Positions 53,099-63,200 of a stretch of DNA of 64,000 nucleotides are shown in pieces; within the stretch, counting starts at the first letter, position 1; each line of letters opens with the position of its first letter. The translations under genes were made by a program, and so were the position numbers. The stretch is from positions 1-64,000 of the forward strand of contig CACZAD010000025.1 in NCBI GenBank assembly GCA_902779055.1. The letters run 5' to 3'. The DNA is from Fibrobacter succinogenes (GTDB lineage Bacteria > Fibrobacterota > Fibrobacteria > Fibrobacterales > Fibrobacteraceae). The notes beneath the pieces were generated by a model, which was not told the DNA's origin, made no database searches, and saw nothing but the letters and a program-made list of their open reading frames with translations.

Positions 53099-53918
53099 TG
53101 AGCAGCTCCTGGATAATCCATTCCGGTTCCTTCTGCATTACAAACAGTTCTTCCAGCGTCGAAAATTCCTGGAACGGTTCCACGTCCATCAGGCTCATCA
53201 CGTCCAGATCCGCCTTGCGAACCTTATGCACCGTCCCCACCGGGATTCCCTTCGGGAAAATGCCGCCAAGTCCCGATGTAATAAGCGTATCGCCCTCGGC
53301 AACGCCCGCATGCGACGGGATAAGCGCCGAAAGCAAACGACCGTCCATCGATTCGAGGAACCCCACCACACGCGTACGGCGTTCCAGCACCGAAAGCTTC
53401 AGGTTCGGATCCGTCAAAAGCTGCACCCTGGAATGCGTCATCATCGCCTTCGAAATCTTGCCGACAAGACCGTTCATCGAGAACACCGGCATATTGTCCT
53501 TTACGCCGTGATGCGTCCCGCGGTTAATGACAAGCGTCGTCAAGAATCGCCCCGGATTGTGCCCCACCACGCGCGCCGTGACAATCGGGAAATCCCACTT
53601 GTCGTCAAAACGGACAAGCGTATGGAGCCTTGCGAGTTCCTGCAGGCCTTCGCTGGCGTGGTACGTTTCCTGGCGGAGCCTTGCGTTTTCTTCCTTGAGG
53701 TGGTCGTTTTCCGCCTGCAACGACTTGAAGTCATTTATGGACGAGGCAAACAGCTGCACCGGGTAAAACACCGTCGAAAGCGCACTCGAGACAATGCTCT
53801 CGCGCACTGCCGTCGGGGCCTCCCGCATAAGAATCCCCAAAACGAGAAAAAAGGCAAAAGCGACAACGCCATGCCTTTCCGTAAACAGCTCGATAATAAA
53901 GCGAAATGCTCTAAGCAT
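53091..53918 (-). CDS. mreC: Rod-shape-determining protein MreC
   Basis: A 275-residue bitopic protein linking MreB to the periplasmic enzymes. N-terminal membrane segment (GVVAFAFFLVLGILM), coiled coil (KSLQAENDHLKEENARLRQE), then two beta domains with ITARVVGHNPGRFLTTLVINRGTHHGVKDNMPVF and TSGLGGIFPKGIPVGTV. It lies 20 bp after mreB. Confidence 0.93.
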   Translation of the reverse strand: MLRAFRFIIELFTERHGVVAFAFFLVLGILMREAPTAVRESIVSSALSTVFYPVQLFASSINDFKSLQAENDHLKEENARLRQETYHASEGLQELARLHTLVRFDDKWDFPIVTARVVGHNPGRFLTTLVINRGTHHGVKDNMPVFSMNGLVGKISKAMMTHSRVQLLTDPNLKLSVLERRTRVVGFLESMDGRLLSALIPSHAGVAEGDTLITSGLGGIFPKGIPVGTVHKVRKADLDVMSLMDVEPFQEFSTLEELFVMQKEPEWIIQELLNE

Positions 53919-53938
53919 CGAAATGCAATTTCAAAAAA

Positions 53939-54961
53939 TTACGTCGAAGATGCAATCAAGACCGGACGGTACTTGTCCAAGTCTTCGAGAATGCGGGCTG
54001 CACCCTTGCAAACGCAAGTCATCGGATCGTCAATCACGTTCACCGAGAGGCCCGTTTCCTTGCGGATACGTTCGTCAAGGCCACGCAACAGGGAACCGCC
54101 ACCCGTAAGGATGATGCCCTTGTCATAAATGTCGGCAGAGAGTTCCGGGAGCGTCATGCTCAAGGCCTGCTTCACAGCTTCGATGATCGCCGTCACCGGT
54201 TCGTTGATGGCGTCGCGGATTTCGGCACTTCCGATAGGAATCGTGCGCGGCATACCGGCAATAAAGTCAAGGCCCTTGACTTCCATCGTCAATTCTTCTT
54301 CGAGCGGGCTTGCAGAACCGATCTGGATCTTGATCTGTTCGGCAGTGCTTTCGCCCACGCAGAGGTTGTACATAGTGCGGAGATAACGGACAATGGCTTC
54401 GTCCATTTCGTCACCGCCCACACGCACGGAACCGTTGCAGTCAGACTTGTTCAAGGCAATCACGGCAATATCGGACGTACCGCCGCCAATGTCCACGATC
54501 ATGTTACCGACCGGGTCTTCGACCGGGATGCCCATGCCGATAGCGGCAGCCATCGGTTCATGAACGAGGTGGACTTCCTTTGCGCCAGCCATCTTGGCAG
54601 CGTCGATCACGGCACGCGTTTCCACTTCAGTAATTCCGTTCGGGACGCCAACCACCACACGAGGTTTTACCACCCACAGCGGATAGCGCTGGACACGCTT
54701 GATGAAGGTCTGCAAAAGCGTTTCTACGAGTTCGAAATCGGCAATCACGCCATCACGCATCGGACGTATGGCGCGGCTTTCGCCAGAGGTACGGCCAAGC
54801 ATTTTCTTTGCTTCGGTACCGATTGCAGTCACGCGATTGCTCTTGCGGTCAACCGCAATCACAGTCGGTTCGTTGATGACAATGCCCTGTCCAGCCACAT
54901 GGACAAGCGTATTCGCGGTACCCAGATCAATACCGATATCACAAGAGAAAAGTCCGAACAA
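53939..54961 (-). CDS. mreB: Actin-like cell-shape protein MreB
   Basis: A 340-residue actin-fold ATPase directing lateral wall synthesis. Motifs: CDIGIDLGTANTLVHV (phosphate 1), VVGVPNGITEVETRAVIDAAKMAGAKEVHLVHEPMAAAIG, NMIVDIGGGTSDIAVIAL (phosphate 2), and GIILTGGGSLLRGLDERI (adenosine). The start appears to be TTG at 54961 with GAGGG nine bases before; no nearby ATG fits. First gene of mreB-mreC-mreD-mrdA-rodA. Upstream 54962-55026 is AT-rich and should hold the promoter. Confidence 0.97.
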   Translation of the reverse strand: MFGLFSCDIGIDLGTANTLVHVAGQGIVINEPTVIAVDRKSNRVTAIGTEAKKMLGRTSGESRAIRPMRDGVIADFELVETLLQTFIKRVQRYPLWVVKPRVVVGVPNGITEVETRAVIDAAKMAGAKEVHLVHEPMAAAIGMGIPVEDPVGNMIVDIGGGTSDIAVIALNKSDCNGSVRVGGDEMDEAIVRYLRTMYNLCVGESTAEQIKIQIGSASPLEEELTMEVKGLDFIAGMPRTIPIGSAEIRDAINEPVTAIIEAVKQALSMTLPELSADIYDKGIILTGGGSLLRGLDERIRKETGLSVNVIDDPMTCVCKGAARILEDLDKYRPVLIASST

Positions 54962-55026
54962 AATTTAACCCTCTATAATAGAAATCCCAACTCAAATATA
55001 GCTAATTACATCCCCGGTTTCATCAC

Positions 55027-55389
55027 CTAGGGCGTCTTATCCTTGCCGAATTTCAAGACCTTGTAATAGCGGTCCCAATGCCTGCCGTGGACCTCGTAAC
55101 GGTACTTGCGCTTGGCATACAGGGCGATGTCCTTGTAGATATAAAAATCGACTTCGGCATAGGCCGCATAGATTTCCGCCTCGGCACCTTCAAAGAGCCT
55201 AAAATCACGGATCTTGTAGTACGGTTCCGCAAGCAGATCTTCCTTTGATGTCTTTGCATTGAGCGCTTCGGCCACCATGAACTTCAAGTCTTCCTGCAAG
55301 TACGGGAGGAGCTTCTTTTCGATTCGTTCCGTCGGCTCCGAACACGACGAAAGCAGGGCAAGAACTAGGAGGAGCAATATCTTTTTCAT
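55027..55389 (-). CDS. Small lipoprotein of unknown function
   Basis: About 120 residues, signal peptide MKKILLLLVLALLSSC, then a charged domain (RIEKKLLPYLQEDLKFMVAEALNAKTSKEDLLAEPYYKIRDFRLFEGAEAEIYAAYAEVDFYIYKDIALYAKRKYRYEV). The tyrosine-rich strands and helix suggest a small alpha/beta domain. No family named. No Shine-Dalgarno is visible before ATG 55389 (or ATG 55395), and a terminator hairpin lies only 12 bp upstream. Confidence 0.7.
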   Translation of the reverse strand: MKKILLLLVLALLSSCSEPTERIEKKLLPYLQEDLKFMVAEALNAKTSKEDLLAEPYYKIRDFRLFEGAEAEIYAAYAEVDFYIYKDIALYAKRKYRYEVHGRHWDRYYKVLKFGKDKTP

Positions 55390-55400
55390 GACCATAAAAT

Positions 55401-55436
55401 AAAAAAAGAAACGCACCCGGATGGAGTGCGCTTCGA
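55401..55436 (-). terminator. Terminator (possible attenuator) ahead of the small lipoprotein
   Basis: Stem GAAGCGCAC...GTGCGTTTC followed on the minus strand by seven T. It would end transcripts from the outer-membrane protein gene upstream, yet it directly abuts the 5' end of the lipoprotein gene. Confidence 0.7.
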
Positions 55437-55447
55437 AAATTGTTGCT

Positions 55448-55486
55448 AGTGATTAGTAGGAAGTAGTCGGTCGGAAGTCGGAAGTT
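55448..55486. repeat. Heptanucleotide-period repeat
   Basis: Units AGTGATT, AGTAGGA, AGTAGTC, GGTCGGA, AGTCGGA on the plus strand. Confidence 0.7.
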
Positions 55487-55539
55487 TTTATAATCGCGGC
55501 TTCGCCGCCTTATATGACGTGCAAAGCTAGTGATTCTTT

Positions 55540-55572
55540 TCCTACAACCTACAGCCTATAACCTAAAACCTT
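55540..55572. repeat. Heptanucleotide-period repeat, AGGTTNT type
   Basis: On the minus strand: AGGTTTT, AGGTTAT, AGGCTGT, AGGTTGT, AGGA, starting three bases after the stop codon of the outer-membrane protein gene. Confidence 0.65.
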
Positions 55573-55574
55573 CT

Positions 55575-56879
55575 TTAGAACGAATACGTTGCAGAGATTC
55601 TGGAGAAGAGACGGCCTTCGCCCTGGAACGGGTTACGGAAGAGGAGGTCTTCAGCAACGGTCACGTCGATCTTCAACTTTTCTTCGATGTTGATACCGAA
55701 ACCGAAGCCGATGTGGTCCTTGGAGGTACCGTCAGCGAGCGGGTTCGTGCTGAAGAAGTTGCCGTCATCCTTGCAGATGCCGTACTGCTCGTCGTTATAC
55801 TTGTCGATGTTGGCATCGTTGACATTGCACTTTGTATAAAGGATGGACTTCTGGCCGCCAACGCGGATCACGAACCAATCCCACCAGATGTTACGTTCGA
55901 TACCGAAGCTGATCATGCCGCCGACATCGGTACGTTCGTCCCAGTGCCTGTGGTCATCGTTACGGGAATCGTAGGTCCAAGTCTTGGATTTCGCATTGAA
56001 CATCCAGTCGTGAGCCTTTCTCTTATTCCAAATGAAGTCTGCACCCATCCAGAAGAAACCTCGGTCAAGAGCGACGTTGATACCGACACCGACCTGAGCG
56101 TGCTTTTCGTCCAAGCCCGGAGCGTCAATGAACTTGATGTTCAAAGCCGGAACAAGTTCACCGTTGATAGCATCCAACGTAAAGAATGCACGGGACTTGA
56201 GGAGGAAGGAGAAGTCGCCATCGTCAAAGAAGCTGTGGTGTTCCGGACCATACTGGATACGAGCCAAGGCGAGAGAAGCTTCCAAATCAAAGTAGTTCGT
56301 GAACTGGAAGTTCAAACCACCGTCTGCCTGGACGATAGAAGCAAAGGCATTGTTCTTGACCTGATAGTTGCCCGTAGAATCAATATCGCCACCATCCTGT
56401 GCCGCAATATACACATGCAAGCCCCAGGCATCGCCGTTAGAAAGCGTACCGCCCAAGAAGCCGTCAAAGTTCGTCACCGTTTCAGGGACTGCGGTCTTGT
56501 CGCCCTTTTCGCCGATCACGTAGTCCGGAAGGTACTGGGCAAGTTCGGTATTGACGCGGCCAAAGAGACCACCGATGGAGAGACGCGGATCCGGATTGTT
56601 GGCATCGCCAAGAGAGAAGGAGAAGATGCCACCGAAGTTCGGGTGCTGCGGATCCTTGTTCGTACCAGCAGCGACATCCTGCGTGTAAGGTCCGAATTCA
56701 CCAATCAAGTAATTGGAGTAGAGGTTGATGTTTGCCGGGTTGTCGAAGATGCTCACATCGTCCATGATGTAAGTCGTGTTTTTACCCATAGATTCAATAC
56801 GAGCAAACGTTGCAAACGCAGAACCTACACCGAGGATTCCAAATGCGGTGCCTACGGCAGCTACAGTTTTAAAATTCAT
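55575..56879 (-). CDS. Putative outer-membrane beta-barrel protein
   Basis: A 434-residue exported protein: signal peptide MNFKTVAAVGTAFGILGVGSAFA, then alternating polar/aromatic strands with many Gly and Asn turns (NINLYSNYLIGEFGP, GGIFSFSLGDANNPDPRLSIGGLFG, DLEASLALARIQYG, HIGFGFGINIEEKLKIDVTVAEDL). It ends in an aromatic strand (RISATYSF), the usual BAM recognition signal. MDDVSIFDNPANI resembles the start of FadL/OmpP1-like and Bacteroidota UPF0164-type proteins. Substrate or role unknown. Stands alone. Confidence 0.7.
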   Translation of the reverse strand: MNFKTVAAVGTAFGILGVGSAFATFARIESMGKNTTYIMDDVSIFDNPANINLYSNYLIGEFGPYTQDVAAGTNKDPQHPNFGGIFSFSLGDANNPDPRLSIGGLFGRVNTELAQYLPDYVIGEKGDKTAVPETVTNFDGFLGGTLSNGDAWGLHVYIAAQDGGDIDSTGNYQVKNNAFASIVQADGGLNFQFTNYFDLEASLALARIQYGPEHHSFFDDGDFSFLLKSRAFFTLDAINGELVPALNIKFIDAPGLDEKHAQVGVGINVALDRGFFWMGADFIWNKRKAHDWMFNAKSKTWTYDSRNDDHRHWDERTDVGGMISFGIERNIWWDWFVIRVGGQKSILYTKCNVNDANIDKYNDEQYGICKDDGNFFSTNPLADGTSKDHIGFGFGINIEEKLKIDVTVAEDLLFRNPFQGEGRLFSRISATYSF

Positions 56880-57001
56880 GAAACAACTCCTATTGGAAAT
56901 TCTTTTATAAAGTTAGTTTTATAAAATAAAAAACGCAAGAATATTTTACAGAAACACAACTTTTTTTGTGAAGCTTCCACAACGCCATAAATACGGCATA
57001 T

Positions 57002-57036
57002 AAAAAAAGGCCAGACTTGCGTCTGGTCTTTTTTAA
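57002..57036 (-). terminator. Terminator of the TolQ-TolR-AgmX operon
   Basis: Stem GGCCAGAC/GTCTGGTC with TTGC loop, flanked by A and T runs, 16 bp after the last stop codon; could act in both directions. Confidence 0.85.
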
Positions 57037-57051
57037 GCTTTCCCAAATGGA

Positions 57052-57978
57052 TTATTCGGAGAACGTGAACGGAATCGTAACCGTCGTGTTTCCGGACTTC
57101 ACCTTGCTGAAGGTCCAGCGGCTAACAGCGTTCTTGATTTCGCTGTCGAATTCGCCAAAACCAGTCGTCGAAGATGCGATGGAAATGCTGATGATTTCGC
57201 CACCCGGAGCAATCGTGAACTTCAAGGTAACCTTACCCTGGAAGCCCGGCTTCTTCTTGAGCATCTTGTTGTAGATGTGACGAAGACCCGGAGTACGCTG
57301 GCGGACAACCTTCATGATGTCTGCAGCGGAACGAGAGCCACCACCGGCGCCCATGTCGATATCGCGCATAGACGGAGTCTTGATGGAACCCTTAGCCTTA
57401 GTAGCGATACCACCGCCACCACCGCCAAGGAGACCAGCGAGGCCGTCACCGATACCACCGGAACCACCTTCTGCGTAACCTTCGTTGAAGCCACCATTAG
57501 CCTTACCGCGACGGCCACCGAGAACGGTCTTACCCGTAGTCTGGAGACCAGCGACGTCCTTGAGCACCTTATCGATGTCCTTGGTGAACTTCTGGTTCTT
57601 CATCAAGTCATAAGCAGCAGCAGAGGCATTCTTGGTCTGGGCAGTGAGGAGCTTGAGCACGCCGCGAGTCTGCGGAGCGTTCGGCTGACCCTTACCGCGC
57701 GGCTTGCCACCGCCACCAGCCTTCTTACGAGGCTTCTTCGGTTCAGGCTTCTTCTTTTCTTCCTTCTTTTCTTCCTTCTGCTCAATCTGCATGGAAGTAG
57801 TCAGGTCGACAGAATCAGCATTGTCGAATACGACTTCGGCAACAACCTGTTCGTACATGGAAGCCCAAATACACATCGCCAAAGCAATCACAAGAGAGAC
57901 ACCGGCAATTGCGCCCATCTTCTTGTCGGATTCCGGCATAAGCGACGCAATAAACGGATCTACATTCTTCTTAGCCAT
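57052..57978 (-). CDS. AgmX/PglI (GltJ-like) TonB-type energy transducer
   Basis: A 308-residue protein. Cytoplasmic N-terminus MAKKNVDPFIASLMPESDKK, one membrane segment (MGAIAGVSLVIALAMCIWA), Lys/Pro-rich linker (EEKKEEKKKPEPKKPRKK), Gly-rich region, then the AgmX/PglI C-terminal domain. That domain reads RQRTPGLRHIYNKMLKKKPGFQGKVTLKFTIAPGGEI...SSTTGFGEFDSEIKNAVSRWTF...VTIPFTF. It is predicted to span the periplasm and transmit force or energy from the TolQR-type channel. It starts 2 bp after the ExbD gene stops. Confidence 0.88.
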   Translation of the reverse strand: MAKKNVDPFIASLMPESDKKMGAIAGVSLVIALAMCIWASMYEQVVAEVVFDNADSVDLTTSMQIEQKEEKKEEKKKPEPKKPRKKAGGGGKPRGKGQPNAPQTRGVLKLLTAQTKNASAAAYDLMKNQKFTKDIDKVLKDVAGLQTTGKTVLGGRRGKANGGFNEGYAEGGSGGIGDGLAGLLGGGGGGIATKAKGSIKTPSMRDIDMGAGGGSRSAADIMKVVRQRTPGLRHIYNKMLKKKPGFQGKVTLKFTIAPGGEIISISIASSTTGFGEFDSEIKNAVSRWTFSKVKSGNTTVTIPFTFSE

Positions 57979-57980
57979 GC

Positions 57981-58475
57981 TTATTCCTCCCCGCCGTTCT
58001 TCTGCATCACGGCGAATGCGATGTTCGTGTAACCGGAGAAGCCGCAAGTGGCCATGACCTTGTACATCGCATCATACGGGATGTTCTTGTCAATTTGGAC
58101 AACGATGTGGCCAGCTTCATCGGCAGGAAGACCCATCTTGAGAGCGTGTTCCTGTTCGATAGCGCGACGATCCTTCAGGACTTCGTCAACCTTAGTGACA
58201 AGGAGATCTTCCTGAGCGAGAACGTCAGCGGTCGGCACCACCTGTTCATTGTCAACGATAACGTAGTTAGCATCGACCACGACAGTCAAAGACACTTCCT
58301 TCGGCTGGACCTTAGAGGTCGAGATCGGAAGAATCAAGTTTTCTGCCTGAGTCAAAAGCTGACCTTCAGCATCCATGTTCTTGATCATGAACACCAAGAT
58401 GATGGTCATCATGTCCATCATGGACGTGAGGGAGAAAGGTACGTCTTCGCTATACTTACGAGTTTTTCTAGCCAT
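57981..58475 (-). CDS. ExbD/TolR-family protein (first copy)
   Basis: A 164-residue bitopic protein. The N-terminal cytoplasmic and membrane part EDVPFSLTSMMDMMTIILVFMIKNM carries the Asp required for proton conduction in this family. The periplasmic part has the TolR fold, with VVDANYVIVDNE and AGHIVVQIDKNIPYDAMYKVMATCGFSGYTNIAFAVMQK. Part of the motor operon. Confidence 0.9.
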   Translation of the reverse strand: MARKTRKYSEDVPFSLTSMMDMMTIILVFMIKNMDAEGQLLTQAENLILPISTSKVQPKEVSLTVVVDANYVIVDNEQVVPTADVLAQEDLLVTKVDEVLKDRRAIEQEHALKMGLPADEAGHIVVQIDKNIPYDAMYKVMATCGFSGYTNIAFAVMQKNGGEE

Positions 58476-58477
58476 GA

Positions 58478-59368
58478 TTAACCTCCCAACTTAGCAAGGT
58501 TGATCTTGCTGAAACCAGCTTCCTTGGCACGGTCCATAAGCTGGATGATCTTGTCAAACTGAGTGTCGTCGTTTGCAACGATGATGATGTTGTCAACGTC
58601 GTCCAAGTCGATGAACTGAGTATGAATAGCGATCAAGTCCTTAGCGATGAGATCGTATGCGGAAAGCGGATAAACCATGCTCTTGTCACCCGGCTTGAGA
58701 GTACGGGCGGAGTTCGGCTGAAGCGTTGCGACGGCCTGGCCAGCAGTCGGAGCCTTGAGGGCAGCCGGCTTCTGAAGACCACCTACGCCTTCACCCGGAA
58801 GAGACAAGAAGTTGTTAGCACCGTCGACGTATGCGCTATCTGCGTGAGCTTCTTCAGCGCTACCGTCATTCTTATAAGCGGCCCAAATGACCTTGCCCGG
58901 GTCTTCTTCAGATTCCTTCTGAATAGCCCAGAGTTCGATGGTTTCGATTTCGTAGAGATACTTCTCTTTATCCATTTCGGAACCATCTTTGCACTTCGGT
59001 CCGTGTCCACTTTCAACAGCCGTCTTCACGTCTTCCATCGAATACGTAACGAGCTGAGCATCAGACTTGCAACGGAACGTCCACATTTCCTTGAAATAGA
59101 CGTTCGGCTGGAAACCGCCGCGGGCACCGATAACAAGGTAGTTGTTAGCGATGGCGAGGGACAAGTTCAATGCCTGCTCATCAGGTGGAGGCGGTTCGTT
59201 ATTGTCCATAATCATCTGGCTGCGTTCAGGCAGATTGACTTCGACAATAGCAAGCTTGGAGAAAGCAGTCATGGTCAGAAGCATAGGAATCAAGATGGTG
59301 AACAAGCCCATCGCCGGAAGCAAATCCGGTTCTTCGACCTTTCCTGGTTTCTTGATTTGTTTTGCCAT
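58478..59368 (-). CDS. ExbD/TolR-family protein (second copy, enlarged)
   Basis: A 296-residue TolR-like protein, about twice the usual size. Membrane segment PDLLPAMGLFTILIPMLLTMTAF lacks the usual Asp in the helix core (only the leading PD is acidic), unlike the partner copy. The periplasmic domain starts VEVNLPERSQMIMDNNEPPPPDEQALNLSLAIANNYLVIGARGG and contains an extra 120-residue insert (FKEMWTFRCKSDAQLV...AGQAVATLQPN). It closes with the TolR C-terminus IIIVANDDTQFDKIIQLMDRAKEAGFSKINLAKLGG. Probable structural or asymmetric partner. Confidence 0.85.
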   Translation of the reverse strand: MAKQIKKPGKVEEPDLLPAMGLFTILIPMLLTMTAFSKLAIVEVNLPERSQMIMDNNEPPPPDEQALNLSLAIANNYLVIGARGGFQPNVYFKEMWTFRCKSDAQLVTYSMEDVKTAVESGHGPKCKDGSEMDKEKYLYEIETIELWAIQKESEEDPGKVIWAAYKNDGSAEEAHADSAYVDGANNFLSLPGEGVGGLQKPAALKAPTAGQAVATLQPNSARTLKPGDKSMVYPLSAYDLIAKDLIAIHTQFIDLDDVDNIIIVANDDTQFDKIIQLMDRAKEAGFSKINLAKLGG

Positions 59369-59406
59369 GTTTTTAAACTCCAGTTAAAATTAAACTCTCT
59401 GAATGA

Positions 59407-60045
59407 TTATGCGAGGGAGTTGATAATCTTGAGGCCCTTTTCTTCCATTTCCTGGATAAGGCGTTCGGAGTTCATGTTGAGAAGGCCGACGATGACGAGG
59501 AGCGGAACTGCAGAGAGAAGTCCGAGGAGCGTCGTACCCATAGCGATTGCAATACCGTCAGCAAGAGCCTTAGCACGTTCAGAAGCCGGCTTGTTAGCAA
59601 CAGCGTCGAAGGTGTAGATCAGACCGTAAATCGTACCCATAAGTCCGAGCAACGTGGAGATGGAAGCCATAACGGAGATGATGGAGATGTAACGGGTGAG
59701 GCGCGGAGCTTCGGTGAGGAACACAGCGTCAGAAGCAGCAGTCATCAAGTCGCGAGCCTTGTCAGCATCCTTGCAGTTGAGCTTAGCGCCGACGATAGCG
59801 TCCATGACCTTAGCAAGCGGGAGCTTAGAGCTCTTAGCGAACTGGAGAGCCTGTTCGAGCTGGTTCTGCATAACGAGCTTACCGAAATCAGCCATAAACT
59901 TAGCGCGGCCCTTGGAGCTCTTAATCATGATGTAGGTGAAGCGTTCGATGGAGAAGCCGAGGCCGATGATGAACACGACCAAGATGATCCACATGAACTG
60001 GTAACCATCAGATTCAGGGCTGAAGGATTGAAGCAATTTAGACAT
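59407..60045 (-). CDS. TolQ/ExbB/MotA-family proton channel
   Basis: A 212-residue protein from ATG 60045, preceded by AAAGGAG. Three membrane segments: YQFMWIILVVFIIGLGFSIERF, then RYISIISVMASISTLLGLMGTIYGLIYTFDAV, then AIAMGTTLLGLLSAVPLLVIVGLL. The middle and last contain the conserved ExbB/TolQ Thr-rich faces (LLGLMGTIYG, MGTTLLGL). It heads the exbB-exbD-exbD-agmX operon. Confidence 0.93.
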   Translation of the reverse strand: MSKLLQSFSPESDGYQFMWIILVVFIIGLGFSIERFTYIMIKSSKGRAKFMADFGKLVMQNQLEQALQFAKSSKLPLAKVMDAIVGAKLNCKDADKARDLMTAASDAVFLTEAPRLTRYISIISVMASISTLLGLMGTIYGLIYTFDAVANKPASERAKALADGIAIAMGTTLLGLLSAVPLLVIVGLLNMNSERLIQEMEEKGLKIINSLA

Positions 60046-60186
60046 TAGAGACTCCTTTAATTGAGTTATTGTTTTTGTTGTTTTTGATAATCTTCGTTCA
60101 TATTTATTTTTTTTTGAAGCATTGTGGGAGATATTTAGTAGTAAAACTTTCTTTACCGCTAGGCAATCGCCCTCAAGCCCAATAAA

Positions 60187-60216
60187 ATAAGGGAATCCCA
60201 CGAAGTAGGATTCCCC
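60187..60216 (-). terminator. Terminator of the large TPR gene
   Basis: Perfect stem GGGAATCC/GGATTCCC with a 9-nt loop followed on the minus strand by a T-rich tract, 19 bp beyond the stop codon. Bases 60046-60186 hold the putative exbB promoter. Confidence 0.75.
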
Positions 60217-60234
60217 GTAAAATAGTTTTTACCG

Positions 60235-63200
60235 CTATTTTTTCTTGCCTTTTTTGGCCTTTTTCTTGGATTTCTTAGATTCGGCCTTGGCTTTCTTGCC
60301 CTTCTTACCCTTCTTGGAGGTCGTTTCGACGACTTCTTCATCGCTAGAAGAGTCAGAAGCAGCTTCTACGCCTCTTTCGGAAGCCGGGATCTGGCTCGGA
60401 TCAGCCATCCACTGCTTGAGCTTGGCGAGTTCTTCTTCGAGCTTAGCGCGATCGTCCTTAGTTTCCTTGACGATGTTGCGGAAGGTCGAGACCTTTTCTT
60501 CGAGGGTCATAGCGTCAGACTTTTCGATCTGTTCGATACGAGCCTTCATCTTGAAGTAAGCCGGGTCAGCAAAGAGCGTAGACGGGTCAAACTTTTCGAT
60601 CTTGGTATTGAGATCTTCGTTAGCTTCGTCCAAAGTTCTCAAGGTTTCGAAGAGCTTGGTGGTCCATTCGTTTTCGATACCGTAGTGAGCAGAAGCCTTG
60701 ATACCGGTTGCGCACTGCGGGATAGCGAGCTGCTTGGCGGCATCAGAACGGTTGTTAAGTTCTTCGCGGTAGGCTTCCAAGTCTTCGTGGGCGGCCATGA
60801 TAGCGTCGTCCTTCACCATGCCCTGACCGACGTATTCCTTGACGATCAAGACACTATCCGGAAGCGGAGAATTAGCGAATGCATCAGCAACTTCGACGAA
60901 CACGGCGCAGCCCTGGTAGTACATTTCGATGTAGCCCATTTCTGCAGCGATCACGTCCTTGTTGTAGAAGCCCTGGTCACGAGCAAGGTCGATGTTCTTC
61001 TGGAAGATCGGACGAGCCTGTTCGTAGTAAGACGGAAGCTGTTGCACGATACCGATACGTTCTGCGAACTTTTCTTCTTCCTTCTTGCCGTTGAGCTGCT
61101 GTTCACGGATCTTGGCAGCCATCGTCACGAAGAGCATACCCATCTTGTTAGTAGCGCGGAAGGTCCACTTTTCAGATGCGTAGGCAGCAGACTTGGAGTA
61201 GTGACCCATAGCCTTCTGGAGGATGTCGACCAACTGCTTGATGATCTTGGCCTTTTCCTTTTCCTTGCCCTTCAAGACAACCGGAGTCATCTTGTTGTAT
61301 TCGTATTCACCCATGTAGAATGCAGCTTCAGCCGGGATAGCAGCGTCTGCGTTCTTGATCTGCAAGCCGTACTTGTCGTAGGCTTCGAGAGTTCTCTTAT
61401 AGGCTTCAACAGAGTTTTCCATGTCCTTGACGTTGCGGTAAGCACGAGCGATACCGATGTAGGCAGCGATCAGCTTTTCCTTGTCTTCCTGGTACATCTT
61501 GATGAAGTTGCGATATTCCTGGATGGCGAGGTCCCACTTCTTGGCGTTAGCGTATGCCATCGGGATGGAGAAGGCAGCGTCAACAGCGTAAGAGCTCTTC
61601 GGGTAGTCGCGGACGAGGTCCTTGGAGCAGCGGATGGCTTCGTTCGTCATCTTGGCTTCGTCGTAGCTCAAGCAGGCGCTATAGAGGAAGGACGGAGTTT
61701 CTTCGTTCTTCGGGTAACGCTTGTAAGCAAGTTCGAAGGTGATAGCAGCCTGCTTCTTGTCCGGGATGGAGTCGTAGGTCTGGGCGGCAAAGCCGATTGC
61801 CGGGAAGGCCATGGAGTCCGTCGGGAAGTTGTCGGTAATGAACAAGAACGTCTGGGCAGCAACCACCGGCTTCTTATCCTTCTTGTAGTTGCTTGCAGCA
61901 CGCAAGATACCCTTGACCGTGAGCGGAGAGCTCTTGTAGTTCTTCGGGAGGAGCATGAAGGTTTCAGCAGCCTTGTTGTACTGGTTGACGCTTTCGTAAG
62001 CGGCAGCAGCTTCGAAGATAGCCTTGTCAGCAATGTCGATGGTCGGATAGCGCTTCACGAGGTCCAAGTAAGCCTTTGCACCAGCTTCGGACTTGCCTTC
62101 CTTGACAGAGGTTTCAGCCTTCTGGAAGAGGACGTATGCGATAGCCTTTTCGATTTCCTTGGCCATGGAGTCGTTGCGAGTTTCCTTGACCTTGGTGTAC
62201 TGCTTGAGGAGCCATTCAAATTCGGTGAGGGATTCGTCGAGCTGGTTGGATTCCAAGAGCGACTGGGCAAGCATACGGCTGATGAGCAAGATGTACTGAT
62301 GCTTCGGGAAGTCAGCCTTCAACTTGCGGAGAACGTTCACGGCAACCTTGAACTGCTTTGCATCGTAGTGGACGATAGCAGCGTTGTAAGCAAGTTCTGC
62401 GGCTTCCTTGTTCTTGCCGAACTTGGCCATGTACTTGTCGACCTGGTCGAAGTAGGCCTTGGTTTCGGGCAAGCTGTAAGCCTGGATAACGTCATCGTTA
62501 GCCTTGGTCTTCTTAGCATTTTCGCGAGCCTGGTCCATCATGAGAACGGCGTTGTAACCAGCTTCGTCCTTCGTGAGGAGAGCGCCAGAGCCCATCGGAC
62601 GGCGACCGTAACGGGTAGTATCGGTGTCGACGATCCAGTTGAACATCTTGGCAGCGTTGGCATGCTGGCCCATTTCCTGATAGACGAGAGCCAAGTTGAT
62701 ATGCACCTTGTATTCGTCCCAGGTCGGTTCCTTGGCATAGCGCTTGAGGAATGCTTCGTAAGATTCAATAGCCTTGGCGTACTGTCTCTTGCCGCCTTCG
62801 ATATCACCTTCCTTGGTGAGCTTAGCAGCCTGAGCGTGGTGGTACTGCGGAATGTCGAGCATAGCGCCACGGATGGCAGCTTCAGCATTCTTCACAGATT
62901 CCGGATACTTCTGGTTCTTCTTGTACCAAGAAGAGTTGCGGTCGTAACGCTTCACGACTTCGTAACGGTGAGACTGAGCGTCTTCGAACTTCTGCTGGAC
63001 AATCAAGATTTCGATCATGGCGATATCGGCGAGCGGAGCGTCGATATAGTCCGGGTTGATCTTCATCAAGCGCTTGAAGGACTGGACAGCTTCTTCGTTA
63101 CGGTCATGGTCCTTGTTCTTCATACCGATACGGTAGTAGACGGAATCCTTGAACGGAACCTTCTTGTCCTTCAAGAAAGCTTCAGCTTCCTGGACACCAC

